Below are positions 17,418 to 26,156 of a DNA stretch of 64,000 nt, piece after piece (positions within the stretch are counted from its first letter, which is position 1; each line of letters begins with the position of its first letter). The DNA is from Desulforapulum autotrophicum HRM2. GTDB taxonomy: Bacteria > Desulfobacterota > Desulfobacteria > Desulfobacterales > Desulfobacteraceae. The position numbers and the translations under genes were made by a program. Below the pieces are notes generated by a model. It made no database searches. It worked only from the letters and a program-made list of their open reading frames with translations, and was not told the DNA's origin. The DNA is taken from contig NC_012108.1 of assembly GCF_000020365.1 (NCBI RefSeq), positions 4,596,001 through 4,660,000 of the forward strand. Reading direction: 5' to 3'.

Positions 17418-17507
17418 TGAAACGCCCACCTAAGCATCGCCAGTGGAGACGTTTCCAATTTCGTTGTAGCCCAATCGGATACCATACTCTGACCGTACTG
17501 GTTATAT
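17414..17507 (+). repeat. Dispersed double-hairpin repeat, copy C (tandem to B)
   Basis: Begins TATATGAAACGCCCACC, with GAAACG against CGTTTC in the first hairpin. The second hairpin region has diverged. It ends GGTTATAT at 17507. With copy B it occupies the 445-bp gap 17211-17655, which has no gene apart from the korA leader. Confidence 0.8.
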
Positions 17508-17655
17508 CAAGGATACAATTTTTATACCATGCAAGCTGCAATCTGTAAAAAACCTGGGCTGAGGTGGTTTAAATATTGCTTTACTTTAGCAGACTAAAGC
17601 GCTTAGCTGATAGGGGTGGAAGTTAAACCCAACAACCATTTTCCAAGGAGAGACC

Positions 17656-19356
17656 ATGACAACGGATCTAACACTTAAAATAGGCGGAGAGGCAGGCCAG
17701 GGAATCCAGACCATCGGGACCCTGCTTGCAGAGGTTTGCCACCGGGCCGGCCTCTTTACCTTTTCTGTGGACGACTTTGAATCAAGGATCAGGGGTGGGC
17801 ACAACTTCAATCTTTTACGCGTCAGCGATGTACCCATTGCCGCTCCTGGCAACGCCATCGACATTCTTGTTGCCATTGACGACAAGACCCTGGCGCTGAA
17901 CCAGAAAAACCTGACCCCCACGGCCATCTCCATCCTCAACTCAACAAAACGGGAACGATCCAGCGCCTCGACCCTTCATCTTCCCCTGGAGGAACTTGCA
18001 AAACAGGCCGGCAACGCCATCACTGCAAACACGGTGGCAGCAGGGGCGGCCCTTTCCATCATGGGCGCTCCGTTTGATCTTTTAAAAACGGTTCTGGAAA
18101 ACCGCTTCAAGGCAAAGGGGGATAAGATCGTCACCCTCAACCTCACTGCGGCCCAAAAGGGATATGATGAGACCAGAAAAATCCGGACCGCCAAAAAACT
18201 TGACTGGCACGGCCAACCGAACAACAGAATTCTCATGACCGGGGCAAAGGCCGCAGCCCTTGGCGCCATTGCCTCTGATTGCCGTTTTTACTCGTTCTAC
18301 CCCATGAGCCCAGCCACCGGGGTCATCACCAATGTGGTGCCCTACGCCAAAACCCTGCCCCTGGTCATTGAACAGGCCGAGGATGAAATCGCAGCCGTGG
18401 GCATGGCCATCGGGGCATCCTTTGCCGGTGTACGGGCACTCACAAGCACCTCAGGGGGCGGTTTCTGCCTCATGACTGAATCATTGGGCCTTGCCGCCAT
18501 ATCCGAGACCCCCCTTGTCATCATCAATGCCCAGCGCCCCGGGCCAGCAACCGGTCTTGCCACCCGTACAGCCCAGGCAGACCTGCTGTTTTCCATACAG
18601 GCATCCCAGGATGATTTTCCACGATTTGTCCTTGCCCCGTCATCCCCCATGGCCACCTTCAGGCTGACAAAAAAAGCGTTCACCCTGGCCGAAAGATACC
18701 AGGTGCCGGTAATCATACTGCTGGACCAGTTCCTCACCACCACCCGGGTAAGCCAGGAGGCGTTTCCTGACATGGACCCGGAACTTGAAACCTTTATTGT
18801 CAAGGACGAGGACATGGCAAACCCGGAAGCATACAAACGCTATCAATTCACGGACAGCGGAATATCCCCAAGGGCCCTTCCCTGCATGGGCAAGGCCCTT
18901 GTCAGGGGGCTTGGCAACGAGCACGACGAGACCGGACACATCACTGAAGATCCAGAACTCAGGGTGAAAATGATGGACAAACGGAACGCCAAAATCAATG
19001 CCATGCAGGCTGAAATGGAGATGCCCCGGGCAAGCCACCTTGAAAGCAATACGCTGTTTGTGGCCTGGGGAAGCCCGGGCGGTGTGGTCGAGGAGGCAGC
19101 AGAGCGCCTGCGCAAGGAGGGAATCGACCTTGGATGGGTGATCTTTGAAGAGATCTGGCCCATGGACCCGGACAGGATCAGAAAAATCCTCGACAACAAA
19201 CGACTCATCATGGTCGAGCAGAACGCCACGGCCCAGCTTGGACGGCTCATTGCCCAGGAGACAGGGATAAAACCCACCCTCTCCATCCTCAAGTACGACG
19301 GCAGACCCTTTTTTCCCGATTACATCATTGACAGAGCAAAGGAGATCATAGCGTAA
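17656..19356 (+). CDS. korA: 2-oxoacid:ferredoxin oxidoreductase, fused gamma-alpha subunit
   Basis: 566 aa. Residues 1-180 are the gamma domain (GGEAGQGIQTIG, DFESRIRGGHNF); residues about 190-566 form the alpha chain with YPMSPATGV and TSTSGGGFCLMTESLGLA. This fused arrangement is that of KorA/OorA-type enzymes, which oxidatively decarboxylate a 2-oxoacid, probably 2-oxoglutarate, to the acyl-CoA while reducing ferredoxin. AAGGAG precedes ATG 17656. It is followed two bases later by the beta subunit. The exact 2-oxoacid is inferred from the neighbouring citrate synthase/icd genes. Confidence 0.9.
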   Translation: MTTDLTLKIGGEAGQGIQTIGTLLAEVCHRAGLFTFSVDDFESRIRGGHNFNLLRVSDVPIAAPGNAIDILVAIDDKTLALNQKNLTPTAISILNSTKRERSSASTLHLPLEELAKQAGNAITANTVAAGAALSIMGAPFDLLKTVLENRFKAKGDKIVTLNLTAAQKGYDETRKIRTAKKLDWHGQPNNRILMTGAKAAALGAIASDCRFYSFYPMSPATGVITNVVPYAKTLPLVIEQAEDEIAAVGMAIGASFAGVRALTSTSGGGFCLMTESLGLAAISETPLVIINAQRPGPATGLATRTAQADLLFSIQASQDDFPRFVLAPSSPMATFRLTKKAFTLAERYQVPVIILLDQFLTTTRVSQEAFPDMDPELETFIVKDEDMANPEAYKRYQFTDSGISPRALPCMGKALVRGLGNEHDETGHITEDPELRVKMMDKRNAKINAMQAEMEMPRASHLESNTLFVAWGSPGGVVEEAAERLRKEGIDLGWVIFEEIWPMDPDRIRKILDNKRLIMVEQNATAQLGRLIAQETGIKPTLSILKYDGRPFFPDYIIDRAKEIIA

Positions 19357-19358
19357 CC

Positions 19359-20207
19359 ATGGCAACCAGCAAACTATTTGACAACGACTTTGAAAACAAG
19401 TGGTGCCCGGGCTGCGGCAATTTTCCCATTCTTTCGGCCATGAAAAAGGCATTCACTGACCTTGGCCTAACCCCAGCGGATCTTCTCCTGGTGTCGGGCA
19501 TCGGCCAGGCCGGAAAAACCCCCCATTTTCTCAACTGCAACATGTTCCACTCCCTCCACGGCAGGGCACTTCCCGTTGCCACGGGGGCCAAGATTGCCAA
19601 CAAAGATCTGAACATCGTTGTGAACTCAGGGGACGGTGACTGTTATGGCGAGGGGGGAAACCACTTTGTTGCCGCCATCCGCAGGAACATCGATATTACC
19701 CTCATTGTCCACAACAACATGATCTACGGCCTCACCAAGGGCCAGGCCTCGCCCACAACCGCCATGGGCATGGCAACCCCGATCCAGCCTGCCGGTACCA
19801 TGTCATCCCCGGTAAACCCCCTGGCCCTGGCCATATCCCAGGGGGCAGGGTTTGTGGCAAGGGGATTTTCAGGCGAGATCGAAACCTTGACCCGGCTCAT
19901 TGTCCAGGCCATGGAATACAGGGGGTTTTCCCTCATCGACGTGCTCCAGCCCTGTGTCTCTTTTAACCGGGTCAACACCCTCCAGTGGTACAAGGACAGG
20001 GTTTACGACCTTGGCGAAACCGGCCATGACATGACCGACAAACAAAGTGCCCTGGAACGAAGCAATGAATGGGAAGAAAAGATCCCCCTTGGCATCCTTT
20101 ACAGGGAGGAGAAACCCACCTTCCACGACCGGGTCAAGCGCCTGGCAGAGGGCCCTCTGATTGCCCACAAATTTGATGCCAAAGCCGTTGCTGCGGCTCT
20201 TTTTTAA
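19359..20207 (+). CDS. korB: 2-oxoacid:ferredoxin oxidoreductase, beta subunit
   Basis: 282 aa thiamine-diphosphate-binding subunit. WCPGCGNFPIL provides cluster cysteines; GDGDCYGEGGNHFVAAIRRNIDI is split around the TPP/Mg site (GDGD...N). NNMIYGLTKGQASPTT is highly conserved in this family. It pairs with the fused gamma-alpha subunit just upstream. No separate ferredoxin delta subunit is present, as usual for two-subunit KorAB enzymes. Confidence 0.92.
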   Translation: MATSKLFDNDFENKWCPGCGNFPILSAMKKAFTDLGLTPADLLLVSGIGQAGKTPHFLNCNMFHSLHGRALPVATGAKIANKDLNIVVNSGDGDCYGEGGNHFVAAIRRNIDITLIVHNNMIYGLTKGQASPTTAMGMATPIQPAGTMSSPVNPLALAISQGAGFVARGFSGEIETLTRLIVQAMEYRGFSLIDVLQPCVSFNRVNTLQWYKDRVYDLGETGHDMTDKQSALERSNEWEEKIPLGILYREEKPTFHDRVKRLAEGPLIAHKFDAKAVAAALF

Positions 20208-20230
20208 CATAACCCCCATAGGAGAACGCC

Positions 20231-21388
20231 ATGACAAACTGGTACTGCACCCTGTGCGACACAAACAGCGAGACCCCTGAAAAACCCGACACCTGCCCCA
20301 ACTGCGGGGCCGACCAAATCATGATGATTGACCCGGACCAGGGGATCCCCAGCACCCCTGAGGATGTCCGGGACGTTGCAAGAAAACGCCTCAAAGGAAT
20401 TTGTGCGGCCTACCCTGCCTGTGACGGCAACTTTGACAAAATTTGCCAGAAAGAGGCCTATGGCAAGCCCATCGGCTTTGGCGGGGCCGGCCAGGGGGCA
20501 AGCTTCCGGGCCAACGCCCTTGCCCTGTCAGCTGTCCGGTTCAAAACCCGGGTGGTGGGCGAACATGTCGAACCTGACACCCGGATGAATTTCCTGGGCA
20601 TTGACCTTGAATTTCCGGTAATGGCCGCCTCCACGGCCGGCATCGAACGGTACAACAACGTGGTCAAGGAGAAAGATTTCTGCAGGGCCGTGGTCCGGGG
20701 AAGCCAGCAGGCCGGCACCATTGGCTGGCGGGGAGACACCTGGTTTTACACCCCGGACGACAGCCCAGCCCTCCAGGCCCTGGAACAGGAAAAAGGATAC
20801 GGCATTCCCATCTTCAAGCCAAGATCCCAGGATGTGCTCAAACGACTGATCACCATGGCAGAGGAGGCCGGATGCCCTGCCGTTGGCATTGATCTTGACG
20901 GATGCGGATCCACCATCATGGCAAAACACGGCCAGCCCGTGTTCCGAAAAAGCGTTGCCGAAATAAAAGAGCTGGTGGAGTTTTCATCCCTGCCCTTTAT
21001 TGCCAAGGGAATCATGGACCCGGACGATGCAGAAGGGTGCGCCGAAGCAGGGGTAAAGGTGGTTTCCGTCTCCAACCACGGGGGAAGGGTTCTTGACTCG
21101 GTTCCAGGTACAGCAGAAGTGCTGCCCCTGATCGCTCAACGACTGAACAAACAGGTCCTTATCACGGCGGACGGCGGAGTTCGGACCGGGTATGACGTGC
21201 TAAAAATGCTTGCCCTCGGGGCCGATGCTGTTCTTCTGGGAAGGGACATCATCCGGGCCGCCGTTGGCGGTGGAAGCCTTGGCGTAAAGATTCACCTGAC
21301 CCACATCCACAAAGTCCTGAGAAAGGCTCTCTTCATGACCGGCCTTAAGAATGTCAAGGATGCTGATGAAAATATCCTGTTCCCCTAG
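20231..21388 (+). CDS. FMN-dependent alpha-hydroxy-acid dehydrogenase with rubredoxin-like N-terminus
   Basis: 385 aa. Residues 1-35 carry CTLC and CPNC, a rubredoxin-like knuckle. The rest is the FMN TIM barrel of the lactate/glycolate oxidase family: PVMAASTAGIERY, DLDGCGSTI, catalytic His in SVSNHGGRVLD, and the phosphate-binding ADGGVRTGYDVLKMLALGA...LGRD. The fused knuckle suggests electrons leave through a rubredoxin or ferredoxin chain instead of to oxygen. The substrate is unknown. TAGGAG precedes the ATG; it lies 23 bp after korB, so it is probably in the same operon. Confidence 0.82.
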   Translation: MTNWYCTLCDTNSETPEKPDTCPNCGADQIMMIDPDQGIPSTPEDVRDVARKRLKGICAAYPACDGNFDKICQKEAYGKPIGFGGAGQGASFRANALALSAVRFKTRVVGEHVEPDTRMNFLGIDLEFPVMAASTAGIERYNNVVKEKDFCRAVVRGSQQAGTIGWRGDTWFYTPDDSPALQALEQEKGYGIPIFKPRSQDVLKRLITMAEEAGCPAVGIDLDGCGSTIMAKHGQPVFRKSVAEIKELVEFSSLPFIAKGIMDPDDAEGCAEAGVKVVSVSNHGGRVLDSVPGTAEVLPLIAQRLNKQVLITADGGVRTGYDVLKMLALGADAVLLGRDIIRAAVGGGSLGVKIHLTHIHKVLRKALFMTGLKNVKDADENILFP

Positions 21389-21409
21389 GAAAAATCCACT
21401 GGTCCCTTG

Positions 21410-21437
21410 TTGACAATCTGCCACAATGTGGTATTTT
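21410..21437 (+). promoter_or_regulatory. nifU promoter with embedded palindromic operator
   Basis: TTGACA (21410-21415) and TATTTT (21432-21437) are 16 bp apart. The spacer contains TGCCACAATGTGGTA (21419-21433), differing by one base from the perfect palindrome upstream of cooS. A site between the -35 and -10 boxes is where a repressor would block RNA polymerase. The transcript leads to AAAGGAG and the nifU ATG at 21490. Confidence 0.65.
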
Positions 21438-21489
21438 ATTTTTCGACTGAACAAAAAGACCAGTGGAATGAAAACCAAAGGAGACAATC

Positions 21490-22053
21490 ATGTGGGAATA
21501 CTCAAATAAGGTCAAAGATCATTTTCTGAATCCCAGGAACGTGGGTGCAATGGAAAATCCAGACGCAGTTGGAGAGACAGGCTCTCTTTCCTGCGGGGAC
21601 GCCCTGAAACTATTCCTCAAAATAAACGGTAATGACAGGATCACCGACGCAAGTTTCATGACTTTTGGCTGTGCCAGTGCCGTTGCCTCTTCGTCGGCCC
21701 TCACCGAGATGGTCAAGGGAATATCCCTGGACGATGCCTTAAAACTCACCAACGACGACATCGCAGACTACCTTGACGGACTCCCCAAGGAGAAAATGCA
21801 CTGTTCGGTCATGGGACAGGATGCCCTGAGAAAAGCGATCAATGCCTACAGGGGCATCCAGATCATGGAAAAACCGGGCAATGTGGTGTGCGAATGCTTT
21901 GGAGTCACGGACCTTGAGATCATCAGCGCTGTCAAGGAAAACCACCTGAAATCGGCCGAAGATGTCACCTGCTACCTCAAGGCCGGTGGCGGATGCGGCA
22001 ACTGCCTGGAAAGAATCGAAGAGATCGTTGAAGAGGCACGGGCAAAGGCCTAG
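21490..22053 (+). CDS. nifU: Iron-sulfur cluster scaffold protein with BFD-like [2Fe-2S] domain
   Basis: 187 aa. Residues 1-125 are the IscU/NifU scaffold domain (HFLNPRNVGAMENPD, GSLSCGDALK, TFGCASAVASSS, MHCSVMGQDAL), with all three scaffold cysteines present. Residues about 130-180 form a BFD-like domain with CECFGVTD and GGCGNCLERI. It lacks the C-terminal Nfu domain of classical NifU, so it is a two-domain form common in anaerobes. Cotranscribed with the cysteine desulfurase 17 bp downstream; probably the general Fe-S assembly machinery, not nitrogenase-specific, as no nif structural gene is near. Confidence 0.92.
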   Translation: MWEYSNKVKDHFLNPRNVGAMENPDAVGETGSLSCGDALKLFLKINGNDRITDASFMTFGCASAVASSSALTEMVKGISLDDALKLTNDDIADYLDGLPKEKMHCSVMGQDALRKAINAYRGIQIMEKPGNVVCECFGVTDLEIISAVKENHLKSAEDVTCYLKAGGGCGNCLERIEEIVEEARAKA

Positions 22054-22070
22054 ACCACGGGAGGGATGAG

Positions 22071-23228
22071 ATGAAAATCGTATACACGGACAACAATGCC
22101 ACCACAAGGGTTGCACCCGAGGTGCTCGAAGAGATGCTTCCCTATTTGAGCGAATACTACGGCAACCCGTCCAGCATGCACTCTTTTGGCGGGAATGTGG
22201 GCAGGGCAATTGTCCAGGCCAGGGAAAAGGTATCAGAACTCATCAACGCAGACCCCGATGAGATCATCTTTACGAGCTGCGGCACGGAGAGTGACAATGC
22301 CGCCATCCATGCCGCCCTTGAGGCAAACCCGGAAAAACGCCACATCATCACCTCAAATGTGGAGCATCCGGCCATCAAAAACACCCTTGAGCTCCTTGAA
22401 AAGAAAGGATACACCGTCACCTATGTTCCGGTTGATACAAAGGGCAGGCTTGACATGGATATTCTTTACAGGAGCATGTCAAAGGATACGGCTCTGATTA
22501 CCCTGATGTGGGCCAACAACGAGACCGGTGTCATATTTCCCATCCAAGAGGTTGCCCGGAAGGCAAAGGAACAAGGTATTCTTTTTCACACGGACGCTGT
22601 CCAGGCTGCAGGTAAAATTCCCATTGACGTCAAGGATGCAGGCGTTGACATGCTCTCCCTATCTGGTCATAAAATCCATGCTCCCAAGGGGGTTGCCGTA
22701 CTTTACGTCAAAAAAGGATTGAAATTTTCATCGTTCATGACCGGCGGCCACCAGGAAAAGGGGCGACGGGGCGGCACGGAAAACACGGCAGGCATCATCG
22801 GCCTTGGCAAGGCCTGCGATCTTGCACGGGCTCACCTGGGTCAGATGGACACAACCGTAAGAGAGTTAAGGGATTATCTTGAAAAGGAACTCCTTGAAAA
22901 AATTCCCTCATCATCGGTCAATGGCGAGCGATCAAACCGGTTGCCCAACACCCTCAGCATTGGATTTGACGCCGTTGAAGGGGAGTCCATACTTCTTCTC
23001 ATGGACCAGGCCGGCATCTGCGCCTCATCAGGCTCCGCCTGTACCTCAGGCTCCCTTGATCCCTCCCATGTGCTCATGGCCATGAAGGTACCCTTTGAAT
23101 CGGCCCACGGCACCATCCGTTTTTCCCTGTCCACCTACAACACCCGGGAGGAGATGGACCATATTATAAACGTTCTACCCCCTGTAATCAAGCGTCTCAG
23201 GGATATGTCGCCCTTCTGGAAGAAATAA
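22071..23228 (+). CDS. nifS: Cysteine desulfurase
   Basis: 385 aa PLP enzyme. Motifs include DNNATTRVAPEVLEEM at the start, HTDAVQAAGKIP (PLP contacts), SGHKIHAPKGVAVLY (PLP lysine) and the catalytic cysteine loop CASSGSACTSGSLDPSHVL, whose short form is typical of IscS/NifS group I. It supplies persulfide sulfur to the NifU-like scaffold encoded just upstream. GGGAGG precedes the ATG. Confidence 0.95.
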   Translation: MKIVYTDNNATTRVAPEVLEEMLPYLSEYYGNPSSMHSFGGNVGRAIVQAREKVSELINADPDEIIFTSCGTESDNAAIHAALEANPEKRHIITSNVEHPAIKNTLELLEKKGYTVTYVPVDTKGRLDMDILYRSMSKDTALITLMWANNETGVIFPIQEVARKAKEQGILFHTDAVQAAGKIPIDVKDAGVDMLSLSGHKIHAPKGVAVLYVKKGLKFSSFMTGGHQEKGRRGGTENTAGIIGLGKACDLARAHLGQMDTTVRELRDYLEKELLEKIPSSSVNGERSNRLPNTLSIGFDAVEGESILLLMDQAGICASSGSACTSGSLDPSHVLMAMKVPFESAHGTIRFSLSTYNTREEMDHIINVLPPVIKRLRDMSPFWKK

Positions 23229-23276
23229 GATCGGACACCGACGACAGGCCAAGGCCAAACCGGCCTGCTGTCTTAA

Positions 23277-23306
23277 AACCGGGGTCAGGAAAGCCTGACC
23301 CCGGTT
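23277..23306. terminator. Strong terminator hairpin between nifS and the EamA gene
   Basis: AACCGGGGTCAGG (23277-23289) pairs perfectly with CCTGACCCCGGTT (23294-23306) around AAAG, 13 pairs. It serves convergent genes and overlaps the stop codon of the minus-strand gene. A second, weaker CAGGCC/GGCCTG pairing lies just upstream (around 23243-23264). Confidence 0.8.
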
Positions 23307-24243
23307 ATGCTTTATCAAGCTGAAGCACAATGACAACCCCGATCACGATAAGACCTCCCAGCATCTGCAAAGGAGCCAGAATCTCACCGAGGAACAGATA
23401 GGCAATGGCGCCTGCGGCAATGGGTTCAAGGGTTGCCGTTATGCCGGCACGGGCGGATCGTATGATGTTGATCCCCTTAAAGTAAAGGGTGAACGCCACA
23501 ACCGTTCCTGGAATGGCGATAAGGGCGATCAGCAACCACTGGTGAAAGGTATATGCGGGCTCAAAGGCACCCAGGGGCTGTTGCACAAGGTTCCAGGCCA
23601 TGGCCGCAATCAGGGTGGAGTAAAAGATGACGGTGATGGCATGGTACCTTTGCATCCAATATTCGCCATACATGGTATAAAAGGCAAAGGCACATGCAGA
23701 AACAAGACCGGCAACCATTCCAAGACGGTTCATGGAAAGAAGCGACAAGTCATAGGCCCCCACAACAAGATAGCACCCCAGGGTTGAAAACAATATGGCG
23801 CCCAGGGTTAACAGCCTGATCTTCTCCTTTAGCACAAACACGGAAAAAACAACCATCAGAGCCGGGGCCTGATACTGGAGAAGTATTGCCGATGCCACAT
23901 TAATTTTACTTATGGCAACCAGATAGGTGTATTGGACCGTTGCGATTCCAAAAACGCCCAGAAGAATCAAGGAGGGCAGATCCCCGGGGGAGATTTTCAA
24001 CCGATCAGGACAGACAAGTTTCATCCACACAAAAAAAACCGCGCTTGCCAGGGTTAAACGCATCTGAACAAGGTGCTCGGGTGTGACACCGGCATTAAAC
24101 AATGCCTTGGACGCAGCACCACCGGACGCCCACAAAATGGCGGCACAAGCGATATAGAGATATCCCTGTGTGGCGGAATCATCTGTTTTTAAACTGGATG
24201 TGACGGTTTTGAGGTGCACCAGGCAATCTTCTTTGCTAACCAT
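23305..24243 (-). CDS. EamA/DMT-family permease
   Basis: 312 aa with about ten hydrophobic helices in two five-helix halves; the second half opens near AGLVSACAFAFYTMYGE and the C-terminal helix ends LGGLIVIGVVIVLQLD. ITATLEPIAAGAIAYLFLGE is the characteristic EamA motif. It probably exports or imports a small metabolite such as an amino acid or nucleotide derivative; the substrate cannot be predicted. AAGGAATATT precedes the ATG. It is a single gene convergent with nifS. Confidence 0.85.
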   Translation of the reverse strand: MVSKEDCLVHLKTVTSSLKTDDSATQGYLYIACAAILWASGGAASKALFNAGVTPEHLVQMRLTLASAVFFVWMKLVCPDRLKISPGDLPSLILLGVFGIATVQYTYLVAISKINVASAILLQYQAPALMVVFSVFVLKEKIRLLTLGAILFSTLGCYLVVGAYDLSLLSMNRLGMVAGLVSACAFAFYTMYGEYWMQRYHAITVIFYSTLIAAMAWNLVQQPLGAFEPAYTFHQWLLIALIAIPGTVVAFTLYFKGINIIRSARAGITATLEPIAAGAIAYLFLGEILAPLQMLGGLIVIGVVIVLQLDKA

Positions 24244-24369
24244 AATATTCCTTAGTTTTGCAATTCACACCGGAATTTGAACCGGTTCAACCCACCAGCA
24301 TGAAAAAAACTAAGATAATACGGATATCTGCTCTTCTGTCAAGAAAAATTGTTTTTGGGGGTACCTGGT

Positions 24370-25956
24370 TCAGAGTTTTACTTTCTTACCGATATCAGAT
24401 CTGACAAAAAGGTCAAAAAGGTCCGGGTCAATATGTCCGTTCTCCTTCATCTTTCCCATAATTTCAAAAATATGGGAAATTTCCATCCTCTTCCGATAGG
24501 GCCTGTCCCTGGCACTCAAGGCTTCAAATATGTCTGCAATGGCAATAATCCGTGCCTGAAGCGGGAGGGCATCGCCTTTAAGCTTTCTAGGATACCCGGT
24601 ACCGTTCAACCGTTCATGGTGGCTTGCTGCGAAATCAGTCACCCGGGAAAGATTTTTTGGAAAAGGAAGACAAGAGAGCATTTTCAGGGTCATGGTGGCA
24701 TGATTTTCGATAATGTGCCGCTCTGTTTCATTGAGCGATCCTTTCTGAATAGATAAATTCTCAAGCTCCCAGGGGTCCAGAAAGGGTTGGATCTTTCCCG
24801 ATACAATATATTGTTTTTCTGCTATTTTATTAAGGCGGTGGATCATTTTATCATTCACGAATTCGGCCCTATGACATGTTTTGATAAACGCCAGATCTTC
24901 ATGGATGGAAGAGAGGTTCTCCTTTCTGGCCTTCTCAAGCTCCAAAAAAATGTCACTGCTGGTTTCCCGGGACTGAAGCAGCTTCACCTGTTTTTCTAAA
25001 TATTGTTTTTCAACGATTTCGGCAATGAGGGAAAACCGGGTTTCGATAAGGTGAATGCGATCAAATTTTGATTCCAGCCGGGTCGATTTATCCATGACAT
25101 ATTCGGGAGTGGTGATCTTGCCCACATCATGCATCCAGGCTGACAGCCGCAACTCCTCCATTTCTTCATCATCAAAAAAGTGTTCTTTAAAGAGTCCCTG
25201 GTTTGACTCGTTTACGGCCATGGCAAGCGCCATGGTTATCTTCACCACCCGCTTGATGTGATCGCCCGTATTGGGCGATTTCTCGTCAATGGCACCGGCA
25301 ATGGTTTCGATAAACGAATAAAAAAGCTTTTTTATTTCCTGAATCAACTGTCGATTGGTAAGGGCCACGGCGGCCTGGGAGGCAAGGGCCTCAACCAGAC
25401 TAACACATCTGTCTCCAAAGGGAACCACTCGACCGGATTCAACCTCCTGGGCGTTTAAAAGTTGCAATACCCCGATCACCTCATTCTCATGATTTTTCAT
25501 GGGAATGACAAGCATCGACTGGGATCGATACCCGGTAACGCTGTCATATTTCATGGGGCCTGTGAAATCAAAGGTGGTTGAAGCATAGACATCTGGAATA
25601 TTAAGAATTTTTCCTTGAAGGGCAGCAAAGGACGAGGCATTTTCATAATTGGGGGATTCCCCATGGTATAAATCAACGTCAGGCAAAAGAATCTCAGCGT
25701 TTTCCGTCCTTTTCAGGTGAAGCCCCAGGGAATTATTCTGGAGAATTTTAAAACTGAGAACATTTCTGTCCCTGTCAAGGATATAGAGGGTACCGGAATC
25801 AGCCATGGCGAGCGCCCTGGCCTCTTCAACAATCATGTCAAAAAGAGTATCTATGTTTTTTTCAGCAGAAAGAGCAATTCCAATTTCCACCATTTTTTTG
25901 AGATGAGCTCCCACATCATCAATGGAGGTATCGCTGGCTTCAAGAAAAGAAAGCAT
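24370..25956 (-). CDS. GAF-HD-GYP domain protein, putative cyclic-di-GMP phosphodiesterase
   Basis: About 528 aa. Residues about 20-200 form a GAF sensory domain (NIDTLFDMIVEEARALAMAD, MLVIPMKNHENEVIGVLQL). The C-terminal half holds the HD-GYP domain: AWMHDVGKI gives the HD pair and HHERLNGTGYP the GYP motif, then ARIIAIADIFEALSARDRPY. About 120 residues separate the HD and GYP blocks, longer than usual. It likely degrades cyclic di-GMP in response to a GAF ligand. ATG 25956 is preferred over a GTG three codons upstream that abuts the AAGGAGG site. Confidence 0.85.
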   Translation of the reverse strand: MLSFLEASDTSIDDVGAHLKKMVEIGIALSAEKNIDTLFDMIVEEARALAMADSGTLYILDRDRNVLSFKILQNNSLGLHLKRTENAEILLPDVDLYHGESPNYENASSFAALQGKILNIPDVYASTTFDFTGPMKYDSVTGYRSQSMLVIPMKNHENEVIGVLQLLNAQEVESGRVVPFGDRCVSLVEALASQAAVALTNRQLIQEIKKLFYSFIETIAGAIDEKSPNTGDHIKRVVKITMALAMAVNESNQGLFKEHFFDDEEMEELRLSAWMHDVGKITTPEYVMDKSTRLESKFDRIHLIETRFSLIAEIVEKQYLEKQVKLLQSRETSSDIFLELEKARKENLSSIHEDLAFIKTCHRAEFVNDKMIHRLNKIAEKQYIVSGKIQPFLDPWELENLSIQKGSLNETERHIIENHATMTLKMLSCLPFPKNLSRVTDFAASHHERLNGTGYPRKLKGDALPLQARIIAIADIFEALSARDRPYRKRMEISHIFEIMGKMKENGHIDPDLFDLFVRSDIGKKVKL

Positions 25957-26156
25957 ATGAATCACCCCTCCTTTGTTCTTTCCCGGATATTGGAAAAAAT
26001 TTACACCAAAATCACTTCAACTAAACGGCTAGGGTAACAACAAAATATTGACGGTCGGAAAGGCACTACCAATCACATTAAAATGAGAATTCAGGCATAA
26101 GACATTTCATTATCCAAACAAATCCGGCTTGCCCAAAGCAAACCGGATTTTAATCC

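Noticed and set aside
18640-19452. 270-codon frame antisense to korA
   Set aside because: Lies fully opposite a well-supported gene and has no recognisable domain or start signal.
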